64,000 nt of DNA from Syntrophus sp963665935 (GCA_963665935.1 OY762510.1:2480001-2544000); one strand, 5' to 3'; shown: positions 16,907 through 25,481, counted from the first letter of the stretch. Program-made: numbers and translations. Notes: generated from the letters alone by a model not told the origin.

Positions 16907-18005
16907 GTTTGCCCTGTCCTCCCTCCTGAGGCGCTGGAAGAAAAATGTGGCCCTTCTGTTCGTGTACACCTTGGTCGTCTTCATCATCGCATCGGTTATC
17001 TTCTTTATTGAAGCCCTCAAGCGGGAGGCCTTCCTGGTCCTCGAAGGAGCGCCGGATGTCGTTGTGCAGCGCCTCGTTGCCGGAAGGCATGCCCTCGTTT
17101 CCGGGAGTCACCTGGAGAAGCTCCGATCGATAACCGGCGTCTCCGACGTGAAGGGTCGTCTATGGGCTTACTACTACGAACCGTCGGTGAGGGCTAACTA
17201 TACCCTCGTGGTCACTCCCGAGGCGGCCCGTCGGCCTGGAATAATCGCCATCGGCGCCGGCGTCTCCCGGACGCTCCATGCGGACAAAGGGGATTTCATC
17301 GAGTTTCGGGTCCATGACGGCTCCTATGTGAGCTTCGAGGTGGCACGGATTTTCCCTTCGTCATCGGAACTTGTCTCAGCCGATCTTGTCGAACTCTCCG
17401 AAGAGGATTTCCGCTCTCTCTTCGGCCTGCCGCATGGTTCGTACACGGATATAACGCTTCAGGTGAGAAATCCGAAGGAAACCGTCACGGTAGCCCACAA
17501 GATCCGGAAACTCCTGCCCGACACGAGACCGATTCTCCGCGAAGACATGCTCAGGACCTACGAGGCCCTCTTCGATTGGAGAGGTGGAATTGTCCTGGCG
17601 ATCTTTGCCGGCGCTGGACTGGCCTTTCTTATTTTCACCTGGGACAAGGCAACAAGCCTATCCCTCGATGAGCGGAGGGAGATCGGTATTTTAAAGGCCG
17701 TCGGCTGGGAAACAGCGGAAGTTCTTGCCATGAAGTCATGGGAAGGCATCGCCGTTTCCCTTACAGCCTTCCTGATCGGCACTTCCCTGGCCTACGTCCA
17801 TGTCTTTTTCGCATCGGGAACCCTTTTTGAGCCGGTTTTGAAGGGTTGGGCCGTTCTCTATCCCCGTTTTTGTCCCGTACCCTTCCTGGACCCGTACCAG
17901 ATCGCCACGCTATTCTTTCTCACTGTGGCGCCCTACACGGTGGCTACCGTCATTCCCTCCTGGGGGGCGGCAACAATCGATCCCGACACCATCATGCGGC
18001 AGTAG
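16878..18005 (+). CDS. FtsX/MacB-type ABC transporter permease
   Basis: This 375-residue permease has an N-terminal membrane helix, a large periplasmic domain (about residues 45-220), and three C-terminal helices with the FtsX-like sequence LSLDERREIGILKAVGWET. MacB/LolC relatives export or release substrates mechanically across the envelope. The start is GTG. Its ATPase partner follows at 18020. Confidence 0.85.
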   Translation: MIEKQKNILEFALSSLLRRWKKNVALLFVYTLVVFIIASVIFFIEALKREAFLVLEGAPDVVVQRLVAGRHALVSGSHLEKLRSITGVSDVKGRLWAYYYEPSVRANYTLVVTPEAARRPGIIAIGAGVSRTLHADKGDFIEFRVHDGSYVSFEVARIFPSSSELVSADLVELSEEDFRSLFGLPHGSYTDITLQVRNPKETVTVAHKIRKLLPDTRPILREDMLRTYEALFDWRGGIVLAIFAGAGLAFLIFTWDKATSLSLDERREIGILKAVGWETAEVLAMKSWEGIAVSLTAFLIGTSLAYVHVFFASGTLFEPVLKGWAVLYPRFCPVPFLDPYQIATLFFLTVAPYTVATVIPSWGAATIDPDTIMRQ

Positions 18006-18019
18006 GGGACAAATACGCC

Positions 18020-18712
18020 ATGAGCCTGATTGCCCTGCAAGACATCACCAAAATCTTCAACCGGGGAAGACCTGACGAATTCACCGCCTTGAGCAAGGTA
18101 AACCTTGAGATCGAACCCTGCAGGCTCAGTGTTTTCAGGGGGCCGAGCGGTTCGGGGAAGACGACCCTGCTGTCCGTTGTCGGCTGCATGACAAAGCCTA
18201 CCATGGGGCGTGTCTTTGTCCAGGGACGGGAAGTCACGAGCCTGCCGGAACGTTTTCTCACGGACATCCGTCGCCATACCTTCGGGTTCATCTTTCAGCA
18301 GTTTCATCTTCTCCGGGGCATTAGCGCCCTGGAAAATGTGATCCTGCCGGCCTATCCCTCCGGGGAAAAGCTGGCGGTTCTCAAGAAAAGAGGGAAGCGA
18401 CTGCTGGATCTCCTGGAGCTTTCTTCAAGGGCAACTGCCTCCGTCGAGTGGCTCTCCGGCGGGGAAGCCCAGCGCGTTGCCATCGCCCGGGCGCTCATCA
18501 ATGATCCCTCCATTGTCATAGCCGATGAGCCCACGGCTCACCTGGACACGAAGCTTTCCCGCGATTTCATGGACATCATGGAACGGCTCAAGTCGGAGGG
18601 CAAGACAATCCTTGTAACGAGCCACGATCCCCTCATTTACGAATCCGCAACGGTGGATCGCGTTCTGGACATGCGCGACGGAAGGATCCTTTCGGAAGGG
18701 GAGGGGGCATGA
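18020..18712 (+). CDS. MacB/LolD-type ABC ATPase
   Basis: This 230-residue ATPase begins at ATG 18020 (the frame is open further upstream but overlaps the permease). It has Walker A GPSGSGKTT, Q-loop FIFQQFHLL, signature WLSGGEAQR, Walker B IVIADEPTAHLD and VTSHD. It pairs with the FtsX-type permease. The operon link to NosL-like proteins resembles the nosDFYL arrangement in general plan, although NosF/NosY are not closely similar. Confidence 0.88.
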   Translation: MSLIALQDITKIFNRGRPDEFTALSKVNLEIEPCRLSVFRGPSGSGKTTLLSVVGCMTKPTMGRVFVQGREVTSLPERFLTDIRRHTFGFIFQQFHLLRGISALENVILPAYPSGEKLAVLKKRGKRLLDLLELSSRATASVEWLSGGEAQRVAIARALINDPSIVIADEPTAHLDTKLSRDFMDIMERLKSEGKTILVTSHDPLIYESATVDRVLDMRDGRILSEGEGA

Positions 18713-19707
18713 TCCTGAGCCCGCCCGTCTTCGCCCTTTCGCTGGGAGCGGCGGCCACTTCACTCTTGGCGATCCAGGCATCCGTCCTCGGCGTCCGGAT
18801 CATCAGGAAATGGGACCTCGCCAGTGGGAGCGAGCAGCAGCTCCAGTTCGAAAAGCGCACCTACCTGATCTCGACCCTGATGGCCTGCGCTTTCGCGTTT
18901 CAGATCGGTTCTCTCTTCCTCTTCATCTTCACCGCGGAAGACCTTCATCAGCTCTTCGTAGGCGCCATGTGCGCCGCCGGAACCCTCAACGTCAACAAGT
19001 TCGGATATCCGACGATTCTGCTGAAAATCGGCAACGCCCTGTTGGGCGGAGTCTGGCTGATTGTCAATTATGTCGACAACCGGGCTTATGATTATCCCCT
19101 CATCCGCAAAAAATACCTCTTTCTTCTGGTGCTGACTCCGCTGCTCCTCTTGGAGGCGGTCCTCCAGGGCTCCTATTTCGCGGGTTTGGAGGCCGATGTG
19201 ATCACTTCGTGTTGCGGAAGTCTCTTCGGACCGGAAGCCAGCGGTCCTTCCGCCTGGCTCGCCGACCTTTCTCCGAAGGCGCTGGGGACGGCTTTCATCG
19301 CAATCCTGGCAATCACCCTCAGTTCGGGGATCCTTTTTCATCGAGGACGGACCTGGGCCGGGGCCGCTTTCTCCCTTTCCTGTCCGGTCGCCTTTCTCTT
19401 ATCTCTGGCGGCCCTGACATCCTTCATCTCACCTTATATTTACGAGCTTCCGACCCATCACTGCCCCTTCTGCATCTTGCAGCGGGAATACGCCTATGTC
19501 GGCTACTTTCTCTACGTCTTTCTGATGGGAGGGACGGTGCCCGGAATGGCCGTGGGCGCGCTCCTTCCTTTTCGCCGCATTGAAAGTCTCTGCCCGGTGC
19601 TGCCGCCGCTCCTCAGGCGGCTTGTCCTGTGTTCACTGGTGGCCTACGCCTTCTTTGCCCTCGTCAGTGCATATGTCATATCTTTTTCCAATCTTTCCCT
19701 GAATTGA
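18709..19707 (+). CDS. polytopic membrane protein with CPFC motif
   Basis: This 332-residue protein has about eight hydrophobic helices. A periplasm-side stretch, ELPTHHCPFCILQREYAYVG, near residue 245 contains CPFC, which resembles the DsbB CxxC-Q/R motif. A separate CC pair occurs in ITSCCGS. It overlaps the ATPase by 4 bp (ATGA), so it belongs to the operon. A thiol-redox or metal-relay role is inferred; no clear family assignment. Confidence 0.65.
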   Translation: MILSPPVFALSLGAAATSLLAIQASVLGVRIIRKWDLASGSEQQLQFEKRTYLISTLMACAFAFQIGSLFLFIFTAEDLHQLFVGAMCAAGTLNVNKFGYPTILLKIGNALLGGVWLIVNYVDNRAYDYPLIRKKYLFLLVLTPLLLLEAVLQGSYFAGLEADVITSCCGSLFGPEASGPSAWLADLSPKALGTAFIAILAITLSSGILFHRGRTWAGAAFSLSCPVAFLLSLAALTSFISPYIYELPTHHCPFCILQREYAYVGYFLYVFLMGGTVPGMAVGALLPFRRIESLCPVLPPLLRRLVLCSLVAYAFFALVSAYVISFSNLSLN

Positions 19708-20051
19708 AGAAAAGAGTCAGATAAGGCGGTAATATTCTGGAGTATTCATGTTTTCCTGAAGAAGACGGCCCGTCCCACATTGAAGGAAAATTTTCAACTT
19801 GCCAGCAGGCCGCGAAGGATAGAGCTATTTTCAATTCCTTAAGAGTTTCTAAAAGATGGTGGCGGAACCAATCTTCTTCGCCGATGCCCCGATACCATCC
19901 CTCTGGCCGGATAGGACTGGAAGAACCTTTTCGATTCACCCGGTTGATGCGTACTTTTGATTTTTAAAAAGAAAGGGAATCGTTTTTGGCCTTGCATCTA
20001 CAAAGTATGAGGTAAATATATTTTCAGAACTGGCGATTTCGAATTGAAATA
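19708..20051. other. non-coding gap between NosL-like operon and integron cassette
   Basis: No gene is supported here. An 87-residue minus-strand frame (19676-19939) overlaps the end of the membrane-protein gene and lacks recognisable motifs. No second attC was found in it, so this is probably ordinary sequence flanking the cassette insertion. Confidence 0.5.
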
Positions 20052-20107
20052 GTATAACGCTTCAATCAGCCGACGCGTTAGCTGTCGGCTGAATTGACTT
20101 GTTAAAT
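20052..20107 (-). repeat. integron attC recombination site
   Basis: Read on the minus strand, the 56-bp site starts ATTTAAC (R'' box, RYYYAAC), ends GTTATAC (R' box, near GTTRRRY), and folds into a stem built on TCAGCCGAC and its complement GTCGGCTGA. Outer TCAAT segments also pair, leaving one extrahelical T, a hallmark of attC. It begins 5 bp after the stop of the minus-strand gene at 20113. The R'' box is exactly complementary to the core at 21277-21283, as expected for a single cassette. Confidence 0.85.
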
Positions 20108-20112
20108 GTTGA

Positions 20113-21270
20113 TCATACCATGTGAAATTGAGTTAGCCTGCCTTCTGGATTGATTCTTAAATTATAGTGATCTCCATTATAAAAAACAGCCATCTTTCCA
20201 TGTCGTGTAAAATCACTTTCAGGGCTTGATATTAAGTATTGCTTTATTTCTTCTTCTATTCTGCCCAACACTTTTTCGATTAATATTTTCAAATCATTCG
20301 ATTTGTATGGAAAGGGTGTTTTTAAAACAAAACTACCTAACTGTTGATCTTTCAGATGTCTCAAGGCGATATGAATATACGAGTCTAAATCCCAATAAAT
20401 TTGTTTTTTACCATGCATTAGAATTGATGGAGTGAAATCTTCAACTGATTTAAATATATTCTTAAGTATAAGTGTTTCAGAATCACCCCAAGATCTCGGC
20501 ATTTTCGCACTGCCTAGCTCTTTAAGTACTTTTGTGAATTTCTCTAACGAGAGTATGCTTCTAATCTCATCGTAATTCTTCTCATCGACATCTGTTAACT
20601 GGTTTCTTCTTTCCTTTACTTTATACAAGCTCATCCAAATGTTAAGGTTCGTGCTAAGGTCATCTTCAGAGAAACCAAATTCATTAAGTATTCGGGAATC
20701 TATCCTTCCGTTGTTGAAGGCTAGAGTGATTCCAATGAGCTGCTCCCTCTCATACTGAATCAATGCTGTGCCTGAATTATGCTTTGATACCAAGTAATTT
20801 TGATTTAGAACGTCTACATCAACCCCGTCGCTATCAACTTCTATTTCAATAACATCAGGGACTTTCTTTACCCCTGTTTCATATGTTTCGGGTTCCCGTT
20901 TATACGGAAGAAAAGACATACTTTCGATATCACCAACATTAATGCCGCTATATTTTAAATCGCCCTTTTTTTCTTTCGTTAATTCGATATGCGGAGAATC
21001 AACGCGAATTTTGCTTATGGTTATCTCTCGTCCGGATATATTAGATTCTGCTAATTCATCTAAGCTTTTTCTATCGTAATAAATAACTCCTAGAACTGAG
21101 TCGCCAAATTCATTGAATGACTCGCTTCCCCTCCTAAGATTGAACGTAGTCATGAATTGATTTTTTCCAATCAACTCATATAGGTCCTGATAGTGAAATC
21201 TGTCCCCAAAAACCTCAATGCTAGGTAAACCAAGATCCGTATAGTCTATAACTTTATACTCGTTCTTCAT
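20113..21270 (-). CDS. integron cassette gene, unknown function
   Basis: This 385-residue protein is not recognised. It has no signal peptide or membrane helix. Acidic and aromatic stretches are frequent, and the C terminus is HGKMAVFYNGDHYNLRINP. Base composition is much more AT-rich than the neighbours. The start codon is 6 bp inside a GTTAAAT core and the stop is 5 bp before attC, so the gene fills the cassette almost completely and has no room for a promoter of its own. Cassette cargo often includes defence, toxin or adaptive genes, but no such function can be read here. Confidence 0.8.
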   Translation of the reverse strand: MKNEYKVIDYTDLGLPSIEVFGDRFHYQDLYELIGKNQFMTTFNLRRGSESFNEFGDSVLGVIYYDRKSLDELAESNISGREITISKIRVDSPHIELTKEKKGDLKYSGINVGDIESMSFLPYKREPETYETGVKKVPDVIEIEVDSDGVDVDVLNQNYLVSKHNSGTALIQYEREQLIGITLAFNNGRIDSRILNEFGFSEDDLSTNLNIWMSLYKVKERRNQLTDVDEKNYDEIRSILSLEKFTKVLKELGSAKMPRSWGDSETLILKNIFKSVEDFTPSILMHGKKQIYWDLDSYIHIALRHLKDQQLGSFVLKTPFPYKSNDLKILIEKVLGRIEEEIKQYLISSPESDFTRHGKMAVFYNGDHYNLRINPEGRLTQFHMV

Positions 21271-21276
21271 GATTAC

Positions 21277-21283
21277 ATTTAAC
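21277..21283 (-). repeat. 5' core site of the integron cassette
   Basis: GTTAAAT on the minus strand is a perfect GTTRRRY core. It is complementary to the R'' box of the attC at the other end. The boundary of the cassette is G|TTAAAT. Sequence upstream shows no attC stem, so this end may be an insertion at a secondary G|TT site or a decayed attI. Confidence 0.8.
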
Positions 21284-21365
21284 AGTGTAATAGACGAGGG
21301 AAATAGAGGGGGAAATAGAATGACACTTCCCGTATTAAATTTCTTTCTGCTTTACGGGACGACCG

Positions 21366-21373
21366 GTCTTGCA
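21366..21373. repeat. left target-site duplication of IS66
   Basis: GTCTTGCA directly precedes the left inverted repeat and is repeated exactly at 23923-23930. Eight base pairs is the usual IS66 duplication size. Confidence 0.95.
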
Positions 21374-21461
21374 GTAAGCGTCTGATGTACCCATCTTCAC
21401 ATCCGTCATTCCCTGAGCTATAGCCTCCCACAAAGAAAAATTTCTTTCTGGGAGGCAAAAT

Positions 21462-21785
21462 ATGATGATCAGAGCGGAACGACGAGCCCATTGGCGCACC
21501 ATCATCGAAGACCAGGCAGCAAGTGGCTTGAACATCACCACATTTTGCCGTGAAAAGCAGATCAATCGGCATCAGTTTCATGCCTGGCGCCGCCGACTCC
21601 GGGAACAAGAACCTTGCACAGGAGGTTTTCTGGAACTGATTCCCGGAAGAGCGGTCGAAACCGGCTCCGGCATCCGAATTCATCCAGACAAGAATTTCGC
21701 CATCGAGGTGGATCGGGGATTCGATCCCTTCACCCTCCGCACCGTCGTTGAAACGCTTCGGAGCCTCTCCCCGTGCTCGGTCTGA
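21462..21785 (+). CDS. tnpA: IS66 accessory protein TnpA
   Basis: This 107-residue protein has a helix-turn-helix-like N terminus (RAHWRTIIEDQAASGLNITTFCRE) and INRHQFHAWRRRLRE, typical of IS66 OrfA. It is required with TnpB for transposition in this family. The end overlaps tnpB by 13 bp, suggesting translational coupling. Confidence 0.92.
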   Translation: MMIRAERRAHWRTIIEDQAASGLNITTFCREKQINRHQFHAWRRRLREQEPCTGGFLELIPGRAVETGSGIRIHPDKNFAIEVDRGFDPFTLRTVVETLRSLSPCSV

Positions 21786-22114
21786 CGGCGGCAACCCACA
21801 TCTATCTGTATCGCGGCCGCTGCGACATGCGCAAATCTTTCGATGGTCTCTGCGGCCTCATCCGATCCGAGTTGGGGGCCGATCCCCTGTCTGGATCTCT
21901 GTTCGTCTTCGTGAACCGCCGTCGCAACATGGTCAAACTCCTCTACTGGGACCGGGATGGTTTGGCTCTCTGGTACAAACGCCTGGAACGGGGCTGCTTC
22001 ATCCTTCCGGAGCGGTGGACCGAAGACGGTCTGATCGAGCGTCGGGATCTGACCATGCTGCTGGAAGGAATCGTACCGAAAAAAGTGGGGAATAGATACA
22101 AAATAGGCATATAA
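21773..22114 (+). CDS. tnpB: IS66 accessory protein TnpB
   Basis: This 113-residue IS66 Orf2 protein has the family sequence IYLYRGRCDMRKSFDGL near the N terminus and VFVNRRRNMVKLLYWDRDG in the middle. It has no catalytic triad and acts with TnpA and TnpC. Length is normal for the family. Confidence 0.95.
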   Translation: MLGLTAATHIYLYRGRCDMRKSFDGLCGLIRSELGADPLSGSLFVFVNRRRNMVKLLYWDRDGLALWYKRLERGCFILPERWTEDGLIERRDLTMLLEGIVPKKVGNRYKIGI

Positions 22115-22154
22115 ATACTTGACATTATTAGGTTAATGTGCTACATACCCTCCC

Positions 22155-23768
22155 ATGGTTTCGACACTTCCTCAGGCCCTGGAACTCCTTGCGCAGAAGG
22201 ATGCCCAGATTTCAGAACTGACCGCTCAGAAGGATGCGCAGATCGGGGAACTATCCCGAAAGATCGAATCTCTGCAGCGCCAGCTGACCACCCTGCAGCA
22301 TCAGATGGAACAGATGCTCCGGCGCCTTTATGGCCGAAAGTCCGAGCGGCTCAACCCCAACCAGCTGATGTTCGATTCCATCGTAATCCAATCGCTGGAA
22401 CAGACCGGAAAAGATCAAAAGCCGGAAGCGCCTGTGGAACAGGAAGTCAAGACAAAAACCCGCAAGGTCTCCCAGCATCATGGGCGGGTTCCCATTCCCG
22501 AACACCTGGAACGGGTGGAAATCCTGCTGGACATCCCCGAAGATCAGAAGACCTGCCCCGAAACGGGCAAGCCCCTGAAGGTGATCAACGTCGAAGTTTC
22601 GGAGAAACTGGAATACCGCCCCGGCAAGCTCATCGTCAACGTCTATAAGCGCCCCCAATACGCCCTGCCGGAGGACGACGAAGCAACCCCCGGCATCCTC
22701 TCCGCGCCGATGCCTGATCATCCCGTCGCAAGGTGCAAAGCCGATGTGGGGCTGATTGCCCATCTGATCGTCAGCAAGTTCGCCGATCATCTGCCCCTGT
22801 ACCGGCAGAACGGCATTTTAGAGCGGGAAGGGGTGCCGATTCCCCGAGCGACCCAGGCCAGCTGGCTAATGCAGACCTACGAAAGCATCTCCGGACTGGA
22901 AAAGGCCTTCAGGCAGGCCGTCATTGGGGAAGCGGAAATCCTGTTCACCGACGACACACCCATTCCCCTGCAAGTCAAAGGGAATGGAAAGCTCAAAAAG
23001 GCCAGGCTGTGGGTCTATGTGCAGGGAGGAACCGATCCCCCGCTTGTTGCCTATGACTTCTCCATTGATCGCAGTAAGCGGCGACCCATCGATTATCTTG
23101 AAGGTTATCGAGGCTATGTCCATGCCGACGCCTATAGCGGCTACGATGAACTATTCCGTAAAGAGGGGATCATCGAGGTAGGCTGCTGGGCTCATGCACG
23201 GAGAAAGTTCGATGAAGCAGTTTCTTCGCGTCCCCAGGAAGCGACGGACATCCTGGCCCGCATTGCCCGTCTCTATCATGAGGTGGAAACTCCCTGCGCC
23301 AATATGAAACCAGAAGAGAGACAGCGCCGTCGGCAGGAACATGCTGCACCGATCCTTGCCGGAATCTTTGCCAAGCTTGAAGAGCTGAAGCAACAGTCGA
23401 TTCCGTCGGAACCCATCCGCAAGGCGGTGGACTATGCCCTGAATCAACGCCAGGCTCTGTGCCGTTATCTGGAAGATGGACGGCTTCGACCGGACAACAA
23501 CTTGGCGGAGAATGCCATGCGTCCCGTGGCCCTGGGCCGCAAGAACTGGCTTTTCGTTGGCAGCGAACGAGGCGGCCGGGCGGCGGCCCTGTTCATGAGT
23601 CTCATCCAGTCCTGTAAAACCTGTGACGTCAATCCCTGGGAGTACTTTGATGACATACTCCGCAGGATCATGAGCCATCCAGTCAGTCGCTTGAGGGAAC
23701 TGCTCCCCGATCAATGGAAACCGCTGCCCAAGGACGAACGTGGTTTGCTCCTACCGGCTGAAGTCTGA
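22155..23768 (+). CDS. tnpC: IS66 transposase TnpC
   Basis: This 537-residue DDE transposase has an N-terminal coiled coil (repeated AQKDAQI motifs, about residues 9-60), a zinc-finger region with CPETGKPL near residue 134, and the catalytic core with FTDDTPIP, YVHADAYSGYDELF and DNNLAENAMRPVALGRKNW, the last carrying the Glu. Length and motifs are complete, so it is likely active. Confidence 0.96.
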   Translation: MVSTLPQALELLAQKDAQISELTAQKDAQIGELSRKIESLQRQLTTLQHQMEQMLRRLYGRKSERLNPNQLMFDSIVIQSLEQTGKDQKPEAPVEQEVKTKTRKVSQHHGRVPIPEHLERVEILLDIPEDQKTCPETGKPLKVINVEVSEKLEYRPGKLIVNVYKRPQYALPEDDEATPGILSAPMPDHPVARCKADVGLIAHLIVSKFADHLPLYRQNGILEREGVPIPRATQASWLMQTYESISGLEKAFRQAVIGEAEILFTDDTPIPLQVKGNGKLKKARLWVYVQGGTDPPLVAYDFSIDRSKRRPIDYLEGYRGYVHADAYSGYDELFRKEGIIEVGCWAHARRKFDEAVSSRPQEATDILARIARLYHEVETPCANMKPEERQRRRQEHAAPILAGIFAKLEELKQQSIPSEPIRKAVDYALNQRQALCRYLEDGRLRPDNNLAENAMRPVALGRKNWLFVGSERGGRAAALFMSLIQSCKTCDVNPWEYFDDILRRIMSHPVSRLRELLPDQWKPLPKDERGLLLPAEV

Positions 23769-23922
23769 CCAGTACTGACTGATCCTTGCTGTCTTTTACT
23801 CCGTTCTCAGCTCCACCCCTTGCTTTATCCCTTTTTCAAAGAACCGCGGCTTATCTCTCTTGACCGATACATCAATAACTTATCTGGAAAGAAGTTCCAA
23901 GATGACTTTGTCGTACGCTTAC

Positions 23923-23930
23923 GTCTTGCA
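23923..23930. repeat. right target-site duplication of IS66
   Basis: GTCTTGCA follows the right inverted repeat, identical to 21366-21373. Joining the flanks with one copy restores the sequence before insertion. Confidence 0.95.
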
Positions 23931-24822
23931 TGGCAATATCTTTCGGCAAAGTTTATTTTCCAATTCCGAAAAGAAGTCTTTGCTTCCCAAAGGGTGCCTG
24001 TGTGGATATAATGGGGCGCTATGATACGGTCAATTCTCAGCATGAAAAATGTCTACATTGATCCGCACCAGTTTTCAAACTTAAATACGGGAAGCGTCCC
24101 TATATTTCCCTATATTTCCTTATATTTCCTATATTTCCCTATCAAGTTCCCAGTGCCGGGAAGGGTATTCATACGGGGAGTTGAGAATAGGCTGTTCGAA
24201 GAATCGATTGTCCATGGTTAGCCTGTCTCCTGCTTCGGATATCGCTTTTTTAAGATCAGTAGAAGAAATTGATGGGCACTTGATACACCAATTCTAAAAA
24301 ACTAGCAAGATATCATGGCATTATGATGAAAAAGATTCGGTGATCGACGGAATTTAAATTCCAGAGTCAAGTCAGATAGACGGACTCAATCGTGTCGGGG
24401 TACACCCAGTTAAGAAAGTACGTGCTTCGACTAAGCGTGGTTTAGTGGTGGCCGGATGCGAAGCTGAGGAATGAATAACAGCCTAAACATCATCAGGAAC
24501 TTTACCTGTGCACCTTTTAACGGCAGCCCCTCCATGCCCTTACACCTTTCCGTTTTCCCTCGTTCACGCCAACGGAAAGCGATTTCCCTAAGCGTAATGC
24601 TTAGATAAATTCATGGTATATCCGTATGGACATATTTATAATTATTTTATAAGCGAAATGACGACAGACTGAAAAAATACATTCACAAAGGAGGTGTTAG
24701 GAACATCTCATAGCCGTAACGCTGGTATGTGGCGTTACCGGTCAGGCCATGATGTATTTTGATGACATCTCATCCACAGCCATGGCAAATTATAATAACC
24801 TTTACAAACAGGAGGCATAATT
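23931..24822. other. long intergenic stretch without a supported intact gene
   Basis: About 890 bp. It holds the RAYT N-terminal relic, the tandem repeat and, near 24715-24740, a GTAACGC/GCGTTAC hairpin upstream of the PEP-CTERM gene. No RNA gene or riboswitch core was recognised. The rest shows nothing I can name. Confidence 0.5.
24101..24141. repeat. four-copy 10-bp tandem repeat
   Basis: Units of the form TATATTTCCC/T repeat three times at exact 10-bp spacing, with a fourth shortened copy. Similar ATTTCCC-rich sequence appears near 21290-21325 on the other side of the transposase relic. It may be REP-like sequence of that element. Confidence 0.7.
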
Positions 24823-25455
24823 GTGTTAATGAAAAAGATAAAAGCCCTAATCGGACTTGCATTTGTACTACTTACGTTTAGCGCAGCTACAAACGCTAAT
24901 GCCAATCTGATTACAAACGGAAGCTTCGAGCTGCCCCTTATTGCGACGAACGGATATGTACGAGAAGCCCCTGACTCATGGACAACAGGTTCTAACCCAG
25001 GCTGTGTCGTTAACGGGACGGCCTTCGGTTTTTCGCCGGCGAATGGAATCCAGTTTTACGATCTTGGCAATACGAGTGCCTACACCTTGTCTCAAACCAT
25101 TGACATCACAACCGCGGGACAGTACCAACTTGCGTGGTCTGCCTCATCTACATCATATTCCTCCAAATTCGTCACTCAATACTCGGTGACCTTTGATGGC
25201 AGCACAACGACGTTTACCCCTGGCTATAGCCCTTACTACGGTGGTTCCTGGGCCAGCAACAGTCTGTCTTTCGACCTCGCTCCCGGCTTATATACCCTGA
25301 CTTTTGCCTCGTTAACCAACATATATTTCGACACCTGTCTTGACAATGTCACTTTGACGCTAACTCCTTCTTCTGTCCCTGTCCCCCCCTCTATGCTTCT
25401 TCTGGGGTCTGGTTTGGTGGGGTTGACCTGGGTCAGGAAAAAGTTCCAGAAGTAA
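24823..25455 (+). CDS. PEP-CTERM-type exported surface protein
   Basis: This 210-residue protein has a signal peptide (LIGLAFVLLTFSAATNANA), a mature beta-rich domain beginning NLITNGSFELP (jelly-roll, carbohydrate-binding-like), and a C-terminal sorting signal: VPVPPSMLLLGSGLVG then a hydrophobic helix and RKK. PEP-CTERM signals are cleaved by exosortase and are linked to exopolysaccharide. No exosortase is in the window. GTG is used because GGAGG lies 6-7 bp upstream; an in-frame ATG follows at 24829. Confidence 0.9.
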   Translation: MLMKKIKALIGLAFVLLTFSAATNANANLITNGSFELPLIATNGYVREAPDSWTTGSNPGCVVNGTAFGFSPANGIQFYDLGNTSAYTLSQTIDITTAGQYQLAWSASSTSYSSKFVTQYSVTFDGSTTTFTPGYSPYYGGSWASNSLSFDLAPGLYTLTFASLTNIYFDTCLDNVTLTLTPSSVPVPPSMLLLGSGLVGLTWVRKKFQK

Positions 25456-25481
25456 CGAAATACATAATCGGTTTCTCACGG

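Larger units (their letters stand above)
21374..23922 (+). mobile_element. complete IS66-family insertion sequence
   Basis: The ends are imperfect inverted repeats starting GTAAGCGT: left at 21374, right ending CGCTTAC at 23922, with shared CATCTT about 18 bp in. An 8-bp target duplication, GTCTTGCA, is perfect (21366-21373 and 23923-23930). The 2,549-bp element carries tnpA, tnpB and tnpC, all uninterrupted, so it is probably recent and functional. Confidence 0.95.
21335..24043 (-). pseudogene. decayed RAYT/IS200-like transposase split by IS66
   Basis: A minus-strand N-terminal fragment (24043 down to 23923) begins MLRIDRIIAPHYIHTG, which resembles the start of REP-associated tyrosine transposases (MxRIxRxxxPGYPHH). 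A C-terminal fragment (21373 to 21335) reads CKTGRPVKQKEI then stop, like RAYT C termini. The central catalytic part is missing, and the two pieces are in different frames. IS66 sits exactly between them. REP-like ATTTCCC-rich sequence flanks both ends. Identification rests on short matches. Confidence 0.45.

Noticed and set aside
19676..19939. 87-residue minus-strand open frame downstream of attC
   Set aside because: It overlaps the end of the membrane-protein gene, has no motif and no attC after it, so a second cassette is not supported.
24101..24141. Possible CRISPR-like array
   Set aside because: The 10-bp units are directly adjacent with no spacers; this is a simple tandem repeat.
24590..24822. 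Possible c-di-GMP riboswitch before the PEP-CTERM gene
   Set aside because: A hairpin is present but the conserved GEMM core was not found.
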